From NCBI GenBank assembly GCA_026003755.1, contig BPHV01000001.1, positions 1 through 64,000 on the forward strand: a stretch of 64,000 nt of DNA, in the 5' to 3' direction. Positions 38,613 to 48,145 of the stretch are shown here, one piece after another. The notes beneath the pieces are model-generated. The model searched no databases and was not told the origin of the DNA. It saw only the letters and a program-made list of their open reading frames with translations. Numbering within the stretch: position 1 is the stretch's first letter; the number at the start of each line of letters is the position of its first letter. Origin of the DNA: Candidatus Roseilinea sp. Its GTDB lineage: Bacteria; Chloroflexota; Anaerolineae; J036; Brachytrichaceae. Both the position numbers and the translations under genes were made by a program.

Positions 38613-39832
38613 GCCTGGATCAGCCGGGCGAATCGCCGCTTGCCCACTTGCAGGATTTGTGGCGGGTCAGGGATCTCGCTGGCGTCGGAAACCGTGCGCC
38701 CATCGAGATACACGCCGCCGCCGGTGATCAATCGCCTGGCTTCGCCCTTGGATGCGGCGAACTTGAGCGCGACGATGACATCTACGATGTTCATGCCGGG
38801 CCTCACAGCAAACTCCGGCATCTCGTCGGGCAGCGCCTTCTTTTGAAAGACGGATACGAAGTGCGCTTCGGCCCGCTCGGCGGCTTGCGGATCGTGGAAG
38901 ATGCTGACGATCTCGCGCGCCAGTTCCATCTTCACATCGCGCGGGTTCACGCCACCGGCCAGGCGTCGCCTCACGTCCTCGATCATGGCAGGCGTGTAGC
39001 GCGTGGCCAGCTCGAAGTAGGGGATGAGCGCGCTGTCGGGGATGGACATCACTTTGCCATACATATCTTCCGGCGGGGCCAAGATGGGGATATGGTTGCC
39101 CAGCGACTTGGACATCTTGACGACCCCGTCGGTGCCGGGCAGGATGCCCAGGATGATGCCGATCTGCGGACGTTGGCCCATGGCCTCTTGGAGCTTGCGG
39201 CCGGCGGTGATGATGTTGAACAATTGATCACTGCCGCCTATCTGCACGTCGGTTTCCAGCGCCACAGCGTCGTAGGCTTGCATCAAGGCGTAGAACGTCT
39301 CGTGGAGGTAGATCGGCTCGCCCTTCTCCAATCGCAGCGCAAAGTTCTCGCGCGTCATGAACTGTTGCACGGTGAAGTTTTGGGCGATCTGGATCAGCTC
39401 CAGGAATGATAGCTTGCTCAACCATTCGGCGTTGTAGCGCACACGGGTCTTTTGGCGGTCGAGGATCTTGAACGCCTGTTCGGCGTAGGTGCGCGCGTTG
39501 GCTTCCACCTGTTCGGCGGTGAGCATCGGGCGCAGCCGGTCTTTGTCGGACGGATCGCCCAGCAGGCTGGTGTAGTTGCCGATGAGAAAGGTGACTTCGT
39601 GCCCCAGCTCCTGGAACTGCCGCAACTTGCGCATGGGGATGGTGTGGCCGAGGTGCAGGTCGCTGGTGCGCGGGTCGAAGCCGCAATACACGCGCAACGG
39701 CCGACCTTCTTTCAGCCGCTCGCGCAGCTCGCTGGCCATGTGGCGCGCCAGCGTCTCGTCGCCATAATCGGTGCCCTGCATCAGCAGGGCGACCTGTTCG
39801 TCTAGCGACAGCGATGTGGATGCAATTGTCAT
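38609..39832 (-). CDS. tyrS: Tyrosyl-tRNA synthetase
   Basis: The 407-residue class I synthetase has HLGH (HIGH-type), GGSDQLFN for tyrosine/ATP binding, KMSKS, and a C-terminal S4-type RNA-binding domain (FAASKGEARRLITGGGVYLDG). The layout fits the TyrZ-like branch rather than E. coli TyrS. The start ATG at 39832 lies 7 nt after TATAAT on the minus strand, with no ribosome-binding site, which indicates a leaderless message; the ORF extends eight codons further upstream, but that is unlikely to be translated. It charges tRNA-Tyr in the cytoplasm. Confidence 0.95.
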   Translation of the reverse strand: MTIASTSLSLDEQVALLMQGTDYGDETLARHMASELRERLKEGRPLRVYCGFDPRTSDLHLGHTIPMRKLRQFQELGHEVTFLIGNYTSLLGDPSDKDRLRPMLTAEQVEANARTYAEQAFKILDRQKTRVRYNAEWLSKLSFLELIQIAQNFTVQQFMTRENFALRLEKGEPIYLHETFYALMQAYDAVALETDVQIGGSDQLFNIITAGRKLQEAMGQRPQIGIILGILPGTDGVVKMSKSLGNHIPILAPPEDMYGKVMSIPDSALIPYFELATRYTPAMIEDVRRRLAGGVNPRDVKMELAREIVSIFHDPQAAERAEAHFVSVFQKKALPDEMPEFAVRPGMNIVDVIVALKFAASKGEARRLITGGGVYLDGRTVSDASEIPDPPQILQVGKRRFARLIQA

Positions 39833-39839
39833 CGCGGCG

Positions 39840-39845
39840 ATTATA
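39840..39845 (-). promoter_or_regulatory. -10 box of the leaderless tyrS promoter
   Basis: TATAAT on the minus strand is followed by seven bases (CGCCGCG) and the tyrS ATG. A clear -35 was not found. Confidence 0.65.
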
Positions 39846-39922
39846 CGAAGGGGCACGTGGGCATAGGTAAGATGGATTGTGGGTTGCCTGTGGCGCGTTA
39901 TCTGTTGAGGGGCCGGCCTACA

Positions 39923-41614
39923 ATGGCCGGCGAGTTGAGACTTTCCGATTCACGCGCAGCGGTCGTTGCCCTGCTCTTCGTAGCTTTTATCCTGCGCAGC
40001 GCCAACCTGACCGGCGAAAGCCTCTGGCGCGACGAGGTGGACTCGGTGCGGTTTGCATTCGCGCCGCTGAGCGATCTCGTCGCACGATTCACCGCGAACG
40101 GCTTCAATGGCCCGCTCTATCACCTGATCGTGCGCGGCTGGCTGTCGTCGGCCGGCGTGAGCGATTTTGCGCTGCGCTACTTGTCGGTGATCGGCGGCGT
40201 CGCCCTCGTGGCGTTGGTCTACGTCCTAGGCCGGCGCATGTTCGGCGCGCGTGTGGGAGTTCTAGCGGCCTGGCTGGCGACCCTCTCACCGGTTCTGGTC
40301 TGGTATGCGGGGGAGGGCAAGATGTACTCCCTACAACCCATGTTGCTTGCCCTGGCGCTCTATGCCCTCCTGCGCGCAACCGACTCCCCGGCCGATGGCC
40401 GAGCGTGGCGCTGGTGGACGGCCTTCGTCGTCGCAACTAGCTTGAGTTTCTACGTCCATGTGCTTTCGCCGTTGTTCGTGCCGGTGGCGATGCTGTTCTT
40501 CCTGGCCCAATGGCCGGCCTCGCGACGCCATCTCGCCGGCGGCGCGGTGGCCCTTGCGCTGCTCACCCTGCCGTATCTGCCGCTGCTGGCCTGGCAGGCG
40601 CCGGCCTTGTTGCGCGGGGGCGACATCGGTCATCGCTTCTATCCCCTCGACCAAATCGTCTGGGCGTTAGCGTCGCACTGGCTTTTTGGCCTGGATGGGC
40701 GGGCGCCCGTGTTGTGGGCGATGGCTGGCGAGTCGGTGATGCTGGTGCGCCGAGTGGCGATGCTGCTCAGCCTGATGCTCATCGCGTATGGCTTGTTGAC
40801 CAACGCACGATGTGCGTCGCGCGATGCGCGTGAGGCGCAGGCCTGGCGCATGCAACTGGCGACGCTGGGATGGATGACGCTGCCGGCGCTGTTGATGTTC
40901 CTGATCTCGCTGCGCATGCCCCTCTTTTTGCCGCGCTATGCGCTCTGGTCGGCGCCGGCGTTCTACCTGTTGACCGGCGTTGGGCTGGGCCGAATGCTTG
41001 CGGAGCAACGCGCGATGGCCCGGTTGGGGCTGGCGGCGGTCAGCGTGGTCAGCCTGGCCGGCGTCGCAGCGCAGATCATCTATCCGATCCGTCCTGACCT
41101 ACGGGGCGCCGTCGCCTATGTGCTGCACCGCGCCCAGCCCGGGGACAAGATTGTCTTTCAGATTCCCTACATGAGGCACAGCTTCACCTACTACGCCGAG
41201 CGGTTGGGCTATCCGCTGGCGCAATTGCAATGGGTCGAAGCGCCGTTCACCAACCATGGGATGTCGCCGGATGACGTTGCGCAGGTGATGCGCGCTCAGG
41301 TTATCTCGGCGTCGCGCGTGTGGCTGTTCGAGTCCGAAGCCGCGCTGTGGGATCAGCGCGGCCTGGTTCGTCGGTGGTTCGACGCGACGTTGACGTTGCT
41401 CGACCGGCAGACCTTCCGCGGCGTAGGGGTGGGGTTGTATGCCACCGGCGTCGGGCGGATGGGGGGCGCGCCGCTCAGCCGACGGATGATCGAGGGCGCG
41501 TGTCCCTGTGCAGCCGTTGCGCCTCACGGCAATCCGGCCAATTGTCTGGCCGCCGGGTTAGGGACGACATACTGCGCCATGACCCATGCGGTGCCGTCTG
41601 CCCCACCGGCGTAG
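39923..41614 (+). CDS. PMT/ArnT-like membrane glycosyltransferase (GT39 superfamily)
   Basis: About 563 residues follow ATG 39923; the start is uncertain because the frame is open to 39857. The first helix is followed by the catalytic-type acidic motif LWRDEVDSVRFAF, then FNGPLYHLIVRGW, typical of lipid-linked-sugar-dependent transferases, and 10-11 helices, with a soluble C-terminal domain (YAERLGYPLAQLQW). It would use polyprenyl-phosphate sugars at the outer membrane face, which the GT2 at 37142 could make. The last ~30 residues overlap the convergent SH3-protein gene by 91 bp and look like read-through, so a native stop may have been lost. Confidence 0.75.
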   Translation: MAGELRLSDSRAAVVALLFVAFILRSANLTGESLWRDEVDSVRFAFAPLSDLVARFTANGFNGPLYHLIVRGWLSSAGVSDFALRYLSVIGGVALVALVYVLGRRMFGARVGVLAAWLATLSPVLVWYAGEGKMYSLQPMLLALALYALLRATDSPADGRAWRWWTAFVVATSLSFYVHVLSPLFVPVAMLFFLAQWPASRRHLAGGAVALALLTLPYLPLLAWQAPALLRGGDIGHRFYPLDQIVWALASHWLFGLDGRAPVLWAMAGESVMLVRRVAMLLSLMLIAYGLLTNARCASRDAREAQAWRMQLATLGWMTLPALLMFLISLRMPLFLPRYALWSAPAFYLLTGVGLGRMLAEQRAMARLGLAAVSVVSLAGVAAQIIYPIRPDLRGAVAYVLHRAQPGDKIVFQIPYMRHSFTYYAERLGYPLAQLQWVEAPFTNHGMSPDDVAQVMRAQVISASRVWLFESEAALWDQRGLVRRWFDATLTLLDRQTFRGVGVGLYATGVGRMGGAPLSRRMIEGACPCAAVAPHGNPANCLAAGLGTTYCAMTHAVPSAPPA

Positions 41615-42843
41615 GCGATCCGCCACCACTGCTTGTCCGGCGATATCCCTTTAACCTCCAGGCTGGCGCCGTTCTGTGCGCGGCCCAAGATGGGTGCTTT
41701 TAAGGATGGTGTGGCCCGTATGTTTAATCGGCCGCCGCCGGTGTTGACGACGACCTGCGCCGGTGTTGCGGGTGGCGCCGCAGCATCGGCATGGCCGCCC
41801 AGCGCAGCTTGTGCAGCAGCGTTCGGCGTGACTACCGAATGGTGAATGTAGGCCAGGCCATCTTGGGCGCTGCTGAATTCGATCTGCCACCATTGGCGAT
41901 CGGCGGTGTAGGCGCGCACCGCGAACGTTGTCCCTTGTGGGGCCGAAGCCAGGATCGCGCTGTTGAGGCTGGGTGCGGCGCGCACGTTGGCGGTTGGCGT
42001 TTTCACAACGACGCCCGGCGCCCCAGCGCCTGCGCCGGCCGGCGGCTGCGCGGCGGGTTGTTGCGGAGCCGGCGCATTGCCGATGATGACGAGCGAAGCG
42101 TCATCTACGTGCACGTCGTTGTGAATCACCGGGTACTCCGCTGTGGTGTCAATGATGACCGCGACGGCGTCGGACGCAGCGGTTGCCTCGACGACGAGTT
42201 CCCCCCATGTGTCATAGGGTCGCATCCAGATGCTGCAGACGACCGCCGGGTCGTTCAGGTTGGGGGTGAGCGCGACGAAGCCTGTGGTGTGGATGCAAGC
42301 GCGCGCCTGCAAGCCGCCCGGCTGGCGCGATGAATGCAGCGGCAACACGTCGGAGTTCGTGGTGAGTAAGTTGACCCACACGCTGAAGCGCAATCGCGTT
42401 CCCGGTGTGAGGCCGCGCACGATTTGATACAGGCCGGCCGAGCGGTTGATCGAACGGTAGGTGAAGAAGCTGGCGCTGGTCGGATAGCTGCGCACGCGGT
42501 CGGCGGCGATGTCCACGGTCATCACCCGGAACTCCGGCGCGCGGTTGACCAAGTCCTGGTTCAACTCTTCGCCACTCTTGCACGTCCAAAACGCCGTCCA
42601 TTCGTGCGGGGTGATGGCGTTGTCTTTGGACCAACCGGGGGCGCATACGTCGCCGTTGGTTTGCGCCGGCCAGTCGAAGCCGGGGTTCTTCAGCAAGTTC
42701 GGCCCGCTGCTTTGGGCATGCGCTGCGCCGGGGACGGAGATGACGAGTGCAGCGGCGCACAGCACGGCGTGCAATACACAGCGCGCTGCTGCTGCTGCTG
42801 CGCGTGCGCCGCCTGGCCATCGGAATAGCTTCGCGCCGACCAT
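41524..42843 (-). CDS. Secreted protein with two SH3b domains
   Basis: The 439-residue protein has an N-terminal membrane/signal segment (VLHAVLCAAALVISVPGAAH). A carbohydrate-binding-like region (NLLKNPGFDWP to YPVIHNDVHVDDASLVI, ~50-260) follows; such NPGFE-type modules bind glycans. A Pro/Ala linker and two bacterial SH3 repeats (VKTPTANVRAAPSLNSAIL; GGGRLNIRATPSLKAPILG) come next, which commonly bind peptidoglycan. The ATG at 42843 lies 7 nt after TATAAT, so it is probably leaderless. It may anchor at the wall; no catalytic domain is seen. Confidence 0.8.
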   Translation of the reverse strand: MVGAKLFRWPGGARAAAAAARCVLHAVLCAAALVISVPGAAHAQSSGPNLLKNPGFDWPAQTNGDVCAPGWSKDNAITPHEWTAFWTCKSGEELNQDLVNRAPEFRVMTVDIAADRVRSYPTSASFFTYRSINRSAGLYQIVRGLTPGTRLRFSVWVNLLTTNSDVLPLHSSRQPGGLQARACIHTTGFVALTPNLNDPAVVCSIWMRPYDTWGELVVEATAASDAVAVIIDTTAEYPVIHNDVHVDDASLVIIGNAPAPQQPAAQPPAGAGAGAPGVVVKTPTANVRAAPSLNSAILASAPQGTTFAVRAYTADRQWWQIEFSSAQDGLAYIHHSVVTPNAAAQAALGGHADAAAPPATPAQVVVNTGGGRLNIRATPSLKAPILGRAQNGASLEVKGISPDKQWWRIAYAGGADGTAWVMAQYVVPNPAARQLAGLP

Positions 42844-42850
42844 TGGCGAG

Positions 42851-42856
42851 ATTATA
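42851..42856 (-). promoter_or_regulatory. -10 box of the leaderless SH3-protein promoter
   Basis: TATAAT on the minus strand, then seven bases (CTCGCCA), then the ATG at 42843. Confidence 0.6.
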
Positions 42857-42914
42857 GAATACAGCGAGGCAGAAGTGTTCGGAAGTCGGGAGCGTTAACT
42901 GTGCGCCTGCACAA

Positions 42915-45002
42915 TCACCGGATCAGCCCGCCGATCTGTACGAATACGGGCGCAAAGACGAGCGACACCACGCTCATCAGCTTGATCAGGATGTTCAGCG
43001 AGGGGCCGGAGGTGTCTTTGAAGGGATCGCCGACGGTGTCGCCCACCACCGCCGCTTTGTGATTGTCGGAGCCCTTGCCGCCCAACTCACCCGTCTCGAT
43101 GAACTTCTTGGCATTGTCCCACGCGCCGCCGGCGTTCGCCATCATAATGGCGAGGACGAAGCCCGATGCCGTCGCGCCGACGAGCAAGCCGGCCAGCGCT
43201 GCCGGGCCGAGCAAAATGCCGATGGCGATCGGCGTGGCGACGGCCAGCACGCCCGGCGGCACCATTTCGCGCAGCGCCGAACGCGTGCTGATCGCCACAC
43301 AGCGGGCGTAATCGGCGCGCGCGCTGGGCGCGCCCTCCTTCAGGCCGGCGATCTCCCTAAACTGACGACGCACCTCCTCGACAATCTGCATCGCCGCGCG
43401 GCCGACGGCCGTCATGGTGATCGCGCTGAACAGGAAGGGCAACATCGCGCCGAACAGCAGAGCGCCCAACAGCCTCGGGTCGAGCAGGGTCAGTTGCGCA
43501 CTTTGCAGGCCGCTGGTCTGGGCGTAGGCGGCGATCAGGCCCAGCGCGGTCAACACCGCCGAGCCGATGGCGAAGCCCTTGCCGGTGGCAGCCGTGGTGT
43601 TGCCCAGCGAGTCCAGCGCATCGGTGCGCGCGCGCACTTCTTTGGGCAGGTGCGCCATCTCGGCGATGCCGCCGGCGTTGTCGGCCACCGGCCCATAGGC
43701 ATCCGTCGCTAGCGTGATGCCGAGCGTGCTGAGCATGCCGACCGCAGCCAGCGAGACGGCATACAGTCCGCCGTCTGCGCCGCCGATCCGCCCGCCGACG
43801 GCATTGTTGAAGCCGAGCAGATAGGCGCCGATCACAGCGACCATGACGATGGCAACCGGCGCCAGCGTCGAGCGCATGCCAACGGCCAACCCCTCGATGA
43901 CGAGCGTGGCGACGCCGGTGCGCGCGGCTTGCGCGATCCCCTGCGTCGGCTTCTCGGTATAGCTGGTGTAGTATTCGGTGAAGTAAGCGATCAACAGCCC
44001 AGCAGCTAAGCCAAGTAGAATAGCGAAGAAGATCGGCCAGCCGATCGTGCCGTCCAGCAGGATCAGCATGGCGATGCCGGGCACCACTAACCCAGATGCG
44101 GTCCAGACAGCCCTGCGCAGCGTGCGCAGCAGGTCGCCCTGAGAGGCGTTCTCGCGCGTGCGCACCATGAACGAGCCGATCAGCGCCGCGAGGATGCCTA
44201 CTGCAGCGATGGCGAACGGCAACAGCACCGCTCCAGGGCTGAGTTCGCCGCGCGCGGCTCCTACGACAGCCACGGCCGAAGCGGCCACGATGGAACCGAC
44301 GTAGGATTCGTATAAGTCTGCGCCCATGCCGGCCACATCGCCGACGTTGTCGCCAACATTGTCGGCGATCACGGCTGGGTTGCGTGGGTCGTCTTCGGGG
44401 ATGCCGGCCTCAACCTTGCCGACCAGGTCGGCGCCAACGTCGGCCGCTTTGGTGTAGATGCCGCCACCCACGCGGGCGAACAGCGCAATAGACGACGCGC
44501 CGAACGAGAAGCCGGTCACCGCGTCAATCGCCAGTTGGTTCATGCCGAACAGGAAGAACAGAGCCGACAACCCGAGCAGGCCGATGCTGACTACACTCAT
44601 CCCCATTACGCTGCCGCTGCGGAAGGCGACCCGCAGCCCGGCGTCCAGCGACTTCATGGCGGCAGCGGTCGTGCGCGTGTTCGCGCGCGTGGCGATGCTC
44701 ATGCCGATAAAGCCGGTCAGCGCCGATGTGAACGCGCCGATGACGAAGCACACCGCTGTTTGCCAGCGGATGAACACCGCGATAGCGATGGCCACCACAG
44801 CCGTGAAGATCACCAGCACGCGATACTGCTGCGATAGAAAGGCCTGCGCGCCCTCCCGGATGGCCTGACTGATCTGCCGCATCGTCTCGTTGCCGGGATC
44901 GCTGCCCAGGATGGCCCGCGCAGTGACGGCGACGTAGGCCAAGCCTATTAAGCTGACGACGATCGCGAACACAATCGGAATCAGAGATGGAGATAGAGAC
45001 AT
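42915..45002 (-). CDS. hppA: Membrane-bound proton/sodium-translocating pyrophosphatase
   Basis: The protein is 695 residues from ATG 45002; an upstream in-frame GTG is possible. About 16 helices carry the pyrophosphate-binding signatures [38 protein letters not shown] and the C-terminal [19 protein letters not shown]. The K+-dependence determinant reads [10 protein letters not shown], with Ala where K+-independent enzymes have Lys, so this is predicted to need potassium. Whether it pumps H+ or Na+ cannot be read with certainty. The enzyme uses pyrophosphate from biosynthesis to energise the membrane. It diverges from the J-domain gene. Confidence 0.95.
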   Translation of the reverse strand: MSLSPSLIPIVFAIVVSLIGLAYVAVTARAILGSDPGNETMRQISQAIREGAQAFLSQQYRVLVIFTAVVAIAIAVFIRWQTAVCFVIGAFTSALTGFIGMSIATRANTRTTAAAMKSLDAGLRVAFRSGSVMGMSVVSIGLLGLSALFFLFGMNQLAIDAVTGFSFGASSIALFARVGGGIYTKAADVGADLVGKVEAGIPEDDPRNPAVIADNVGDNVGDVAGMGADLYESYVGSIVAASAVAVVGAARGELSPGAVLLPFAIAAVGILAALIGSFMVRTRENASQGDLLRTLRRAVWTASGLVVPGIAMLILLDGTIGWPIFFAILLGLAAGLLIAYFTEYYTSYTEKPTQGIAQAARTGVATLVIEGLAVGMRSTLAPVAIVMVAVIGAYLLGFNNAVGGRIGGADGGLYAVSLAAVGMLSTLGITLATDAYGPVADNAGGIAEMAHLPKEVRARTDALDSLGNTTAATGKGFAIGSAVLTALGLIAAYAQTSGLQSAQLTLLDPRLLGALLFGAMLPFLFSAITMTAVGRAAMQIVEEVRRQFREIAGLKEGAPSARADYARCVAISTRSALREMVPPGVLAVATPIAIGILLGPAALAGLLVGATASGFVLAIMMANAGGAWDNAKKFIETGELGGKGSDNHKAAVVGDTVGDPFKDTSGPSLNILIKLMSVVSLVFAPVFVQIGGLIR

Positions 45003-45116
45003 CGTGTGAGAAGACTCCTTCACCTAAGTGGTTGGATGTTGACTGTTGCGAGCGTATGATTCTACCTGTTGCGTAGAATTCTCATAACGATGCACTGTGC
45101 ATAAGCGAGTGGAACT

Positions 45117-45632
45117 ATGAGCGCATTCGACAAGGACTACTACCAGATCATGCAGGTGGACGAGATGGCGGAGAGCGTCGTCATCGCTGCTGCCTACAAG
45201 GCGCTGGCGGCCAAATATCATCCCGATCGCAATACCTCTGCCGATGCCACCCGCCGCATGCAAGCCTTGAACGAAGCATACGAGGTGTTGTCGGACCCGC
45301 ATAAGCGCGCCGATTATGATCGGCAACGGTTGCCTCGGCGCAACGGCCAGGTCAATGACGCTTCTCAGCCGGCGATGCCCGCGCAGACTGCCCTCGCCGA
45401 CGTGCGCCTGCGGGAACGCTTCGAGCGCATCGCTCAGCGCATCCGCGAAGTGCAGGAGAAGTCTCTCCAGCAGATTCAGACCGTCCAGGAGCGCTCGGCG
45501 CAGCAAATTCGTGACATTCAGGAACGCGCAGCGCAACAGGTCAAAGAAGTCCAGGACAGGGCGGCGCAACAGATCCGCGAGATTCAGCAGCGCACGGCGG
45601 AGCAAATTCGCAGCATTCAGGAAGGCTTGTGA
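45117..45632 (+). CDS. J-domain protein with hendecad coiled-coil tail
   Basis: The protein is 171 residues. Residues 8-69 form a DnaJ-type J domain with the HPD triad (35-37), which stimulates Hsp70 ATPase. There is no Gly/Phe region, zinc finger or C-terminal substrate domain. Residues 109-171 instead contain almost perfect 11-residue repeats of the type IREVQEKSLQQ, repeated five times plus a partial one, predicting a straight helical coiled coil or amphipathic membrane-surface helix. Such a fusion may target Hsp70 to an oligomeric or membrane partner. It stands alone, divergent from hppA. Confidence 0.8.
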   Translation: MSAFDKDYYQIMQVDEMAESVVIAAAYKALAAKYHPDRNTSADATRRMQALNEAYEVLSDPHKRADYDRQRLPRRNGQVNDASQPAMPAQTALADVRLRERFERIAQRIREVQEKSLQQIQTVQERSAQQIRDIQERAAQQVKEVQDRAAQQIREIQQRTAEQIRSIQEGL

Positions 45633-45771
45633 TTGTGCTGTGTGCGCGTGGCATCGGCAGGTGACATGCAGGAGCGCCGCGCGCCCGAGCCGGTTTGGCG
45701 CGCGCACCCGCGCACCGTTCCACATGCTGTGAACTTATGTGTAATCGCCTACCTTTAGGATTTTGGTTCGT

Positions 45772-46347
45772 CTACTTCTCCGGCTGTAGCAGGCCATAGT
45801 CGCCGCCCTTGCGGCGATAGACCACCTTGACCCGGCTGTCGTCGGCGTGCACAAACACGAAGAAATCGTGGCCCAGCAATTCCATTTGTTCGATTGCTTC
45901 TTCCACACTCATCGGCACGATCTGGAACGTCTTGATGCGCACCAGCTTGGGCGGCGGCGCTGCGGGTGGGGTTTCTTCTTCGATCGGCAACGCCTCGGCC
46001 ACGAGCAGTTCTTCGTCTGCGCTCGCGAGCGCTGCTGCGCCGCCCTGCTTGTGGTTTATGCGGCGGCCCTTGTAGCGCGCGATGCGGTGATACATCTTCT
46101 CCAGCGCTAGGTCAAATGCCTTGAACGGGTCAGCGTCTTCTTCTTCGACGCGTAGTAGCGTGCCGCGTCGCCGCACGGTCAATTCGACCGATTTCGGCAC
46201 ATCCTTCTTTTTGCTTTGCCTCGTAAACTCCACGCGCACGTCCTCTAAGCCGGGCAGATATCGTTGTAGGCGCTCGGCTTTGTTGCGCACATACTTATCG
46301 AGGCGTTGGCTGACGTTCATGTTGTGACCTTGAACTGAGACTTGCAT
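45772..46347 (-). CDS. hpf: Ribosome hibernation-promoting factor, long form
   Basis: The 191-residue protein starts at ATG 46347 (GGAGG upstream). The N-terminal RaiA/HPF domain (VSVQGHNMNVSQRLDKYVRN) and the C-terminal dimerisation domain (LVRIKTFQIVPMSVEEAIEQMELLGHDFFVFV) are separated by an acidic/Pro linker. This long form joins two 70S ribosomes into inactive 100S dimers in starved cells. The start lies 61 nt downstream of comF on the same strand, so they are probably co-transcribed. Confidence 0.95.
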   Translation of the reverse strand: MQVSVQGHNMNVSQRLDKYVRNKAERLQRYLPGLEDVRVEFTRQSKKKDVPKSVELTVRRRGTLLRVEEEDADPFKAFDLALEKMYHRIARYKGRRINHKQGGAAALASADEELLVAEALPIEEETPPAAPPPKLVRIKTFQIVPMSVEEAIEQMELLGHDFFVFVHADDSRVKVVYRRKGGDYGLLQPEK

Positions 46348-46408
46348 GATGCTTCCTCCGATGTGGTAATTCACTTTGTCGAGTTGAACCTCTTGTCTTG
46401 CGCGAGCT

Positions 46409-47086
46409 TTAGCTTGACGCGCGGGCCAGCGTGAGCGCGACGACGTGTTGCGCGCCGGCCTCATACAAGACGTGTGCGCATTCCACTAAGGTGGCGCCGG
46501 TGGTGAGCACGTCATCTACGAGCATGAGCGCCCTGCCTTTGACCCGCTCGGGCAGAGCCGCGAACGCGCCGCACATGTTCTCCTTGCGCGCCGTTGCGCT
46601 CAGGTGCGCCTGTTGCTGCGTTGGCCGGATGCGCTGCAGCGCGCGCGCCTCGACCGGCCTTCCTAGCGCGGCGCTGATGTAACGCGCCAGCAGCAAACTC
46701 TGGTTAAAGCCGCGCTCCTTCAGTCGAGTCGCGTGCAACGGCACGGGGACGATCCCATCGGCGGACAGGGCGTTGGCTTGTGCGATGGCGCTCATGTGGG
46801 CGGCGAACGCTTCGGCGAGCTGAGGTTGGCCCTCGTACTTGAAGCAGTGGATGCCTTCGCGGAGCGGCGAGCCAAAATTTGCTGCCGAGATGACCGCCAG
46901 CGATTGGCCCGACGGCAGTTCAAGCGAAACTCGGCTGTCGCGCGCGTTCAGCCACTGCGTCCGATTGTCGCACGCAGCGCACCACCAGCCCTCGCCATAT
47001 TTACCGCATCCACCGCAGCGCGGCGGATACAACAGATCGAGCAAGAACTCGAATGTGCGCTGGCCACGCCCTATTACTGAAGCCAT
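46409..47086 (-). CDS. comF: ComF-family phosphoribosyltransferase-like protein
   Basis: The protein is 225 residues from ATG 47086. An N-terminal CxxC...CxxC zinc ribbon (PPRCGGCGKYGEGWWCAAC) precedes a PRTase fold with the PRPP motif ALMLVDDVLTTGATL and GFNQSLLLARYI. ComF proteins act in DNA uptake or recycling; the biochemical role is unsettled. The hpf gene follows directly in the same direction. The length is normal. Confidence 0.9.
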   Translation of the reverse strand: MASVIGRGQRTFEFLLDLLYPPRCGGCGKYGEGWWCAACDNRTQWLNARDSRVSLELPSGQSLAVISAANFGSPLREGIHCFKYEGQPQLAEAFAAHMSAIAQANALSADGIVPVPLHATRLKERGFNQSLLLARYISAALGRPVEARALQRIRPTQQQAHLSATARKENMCGAFAALPERVKGRALMLVDDVLTTGATLVECAHVLYEAGAQHVVALTLARASS

Positions 47087-47169
47087 GGCGCTTGTGCGCA
47101 ACATACAACGATAGTAAACATGATTTGTCTAAGAATCAAATCGGAGCGCATCGGGGCTTCGCCGATGGG

Positions 47170-47316
47170 CTAACGGGTGACGAGCCGGCTTAAGAAATCG
47201 GTGAGAGCCGGACCGAGCAACACGACGATCACGACGACCACGATTGAGAACAGGATCAGGATGAGGGCAAAGTCTATCAGGCTGCCACGCCCGCCCTCGC
47301 CGCTGGGGGGTCTCAT
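47170..47316 (-). CDS. Small Flp-pilin-like membrane peptide
   Basis: A 48-residue reading frame too short for most gene callers runs from ATG 47316 to TAG 47170. A Gly/Arg-rich start (GEGGRGSLIDFALILILF) leads into one hydrophobic helix (SIVVVVIVVLLGPAL) and a short Arg tail. The order Gly-rich, small acidic residue, ALILIL, then LLGP resembles Flp/TadG-type minor pilins, where EYALI is usual. It lies between comF and the zinc-ribbon gene, with no other tad gene in the window. Confidence 0.5.
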   Translation of the reverse strand: MRPPSGEGGRGSLIDFALILILFSIVVVVIVVLLGPALTDFLSRLVTR

Positions 47317-47354
47317 AACAATTTCATGCCTCAGGTGTGATTATAGGCCTCGCC

Positions 47355-47360
47355 TATACT
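47355..47360 (+). promoter_or_regulatory. -10 box of the leaderless zinc-ribbon gene promoter
   Basis: TATACT, six bases, then the ATG at 47367. There is no ribosome-binding site. Confidence 0.55.
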
Positions 47361-47366
47361 GATCGC

Positions 47367-48071
47367 ATGTCGCGCGCGGAATCTCTCTATCGTTTGCAAT
47401 TGCTCGACCTGGAACTCGACCGTGCCCGTAAGCGCCTGCACGAAATCGAGACGTTGCTCGCCGGCAGCCCGGCGCTCGAACATACACGCGCTGAGAGCGC
47501 CAGAGCCGAGAAAGCGCTGCGACTCGCCTCGTCCGAACTCAAGTCACTCGAGCTGGATGCCCAGGCGCTCGACGACAAGATCGCTCGTGAGGAACAGCGA
47601 TTGTACTCCGGCGCGATCCGCAACCCTAAGGAAATGCTTGACCTGCAGCACGAACTGGATGTTTTGAAGCGGCGGCGGGTGGCGCTGGACGAGCAGATTT
47701 TGGCGGCGATGGAGCAGGTGGAGCAGCGCCGCGCCGACGAGTTACGTTGTCGCCAGGCGCTGGCTCAGGCCGAGCGCAACTTTGCCGAGGACAGCGCGCA
47801 CCTGCGCGCCGAGCGCGACAACCTTACAGCCGCGGTCGAGGGCGCCTTGGAGCAACGCGAAGCCCTGTGGCGCAGCATCCCGGCCAGAGACTTAGACCTG
47901 TATTCGGCCATCCGGGCGAAGAAACCCAACGGCGTGGCTGTTGCGCTCATCAAAGCCGGCGCATGTAGCCAGTGCGGTGAGACGCCTTCCTCCCAACTCA
48001 TCCAGCAAGCCCACACCGGCGCTGCGCTGGCGATGTGTTCCAATTGCGGGCGGATTTTGTATGCGCCGTGA
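47367..48071 (+). CDS. C4-type zinc-ribbon coiled-coil protein
   Basis: The 234-residue protein has a long N-terminal helical hairpin (RLQLLDLELDRARKRLHEIE through EQVEQRRADELRCRQ) and a C-terminal zinc ribbon with CSQCGETP and CSNCGRILY. This is the CT398/zf-RING_7 architecture, a family of nucleic-acid-associated proteins of unknown precise role found in many bacteria. The start is ATG 47367, close behind a -10 box. The length is usual for the family. It ends 75 bp before tRNA-Cys on the opposite strand. Confidence 0.85.
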   Translation: MSRAESLYRLQLLDLELDRARKRLHEIETLLAGSPALEHTRAESARAEKALRLASSELKSLELDAQALDDKIAREEQRLYSGAIRNPKEMLDLQHELDVLKRRRVALDEQILAAMEQVEQRRADELRCRQALAQAERNFAEDSAHLRAERDNLTAAVEGALEQREALWRSIPARDLDLYSAIRAKKPNGVAVALIKAGACSQCGETPSSQLIQQAHTGAALAMCSNCGRILYAP

Positions 48072-48145
48072 AACCGGGGGGACGCCGGCTGACCGACAAG
48101 GGCGCAGGGCGTCAAGGTGAGGGCATCCCCGCGCTGGATGAAAGA

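Noticed and set aside
45415-45632. 33-bp direct repeats
   Set aside because: They are the coding sequence of the hendecad tail and not a separate element.
47177-47362. A 61-codon plus-strand frame
   Set aside because: It is antisense to the Flp-like peptide gene, which has the better hydrophobic pattern and start.
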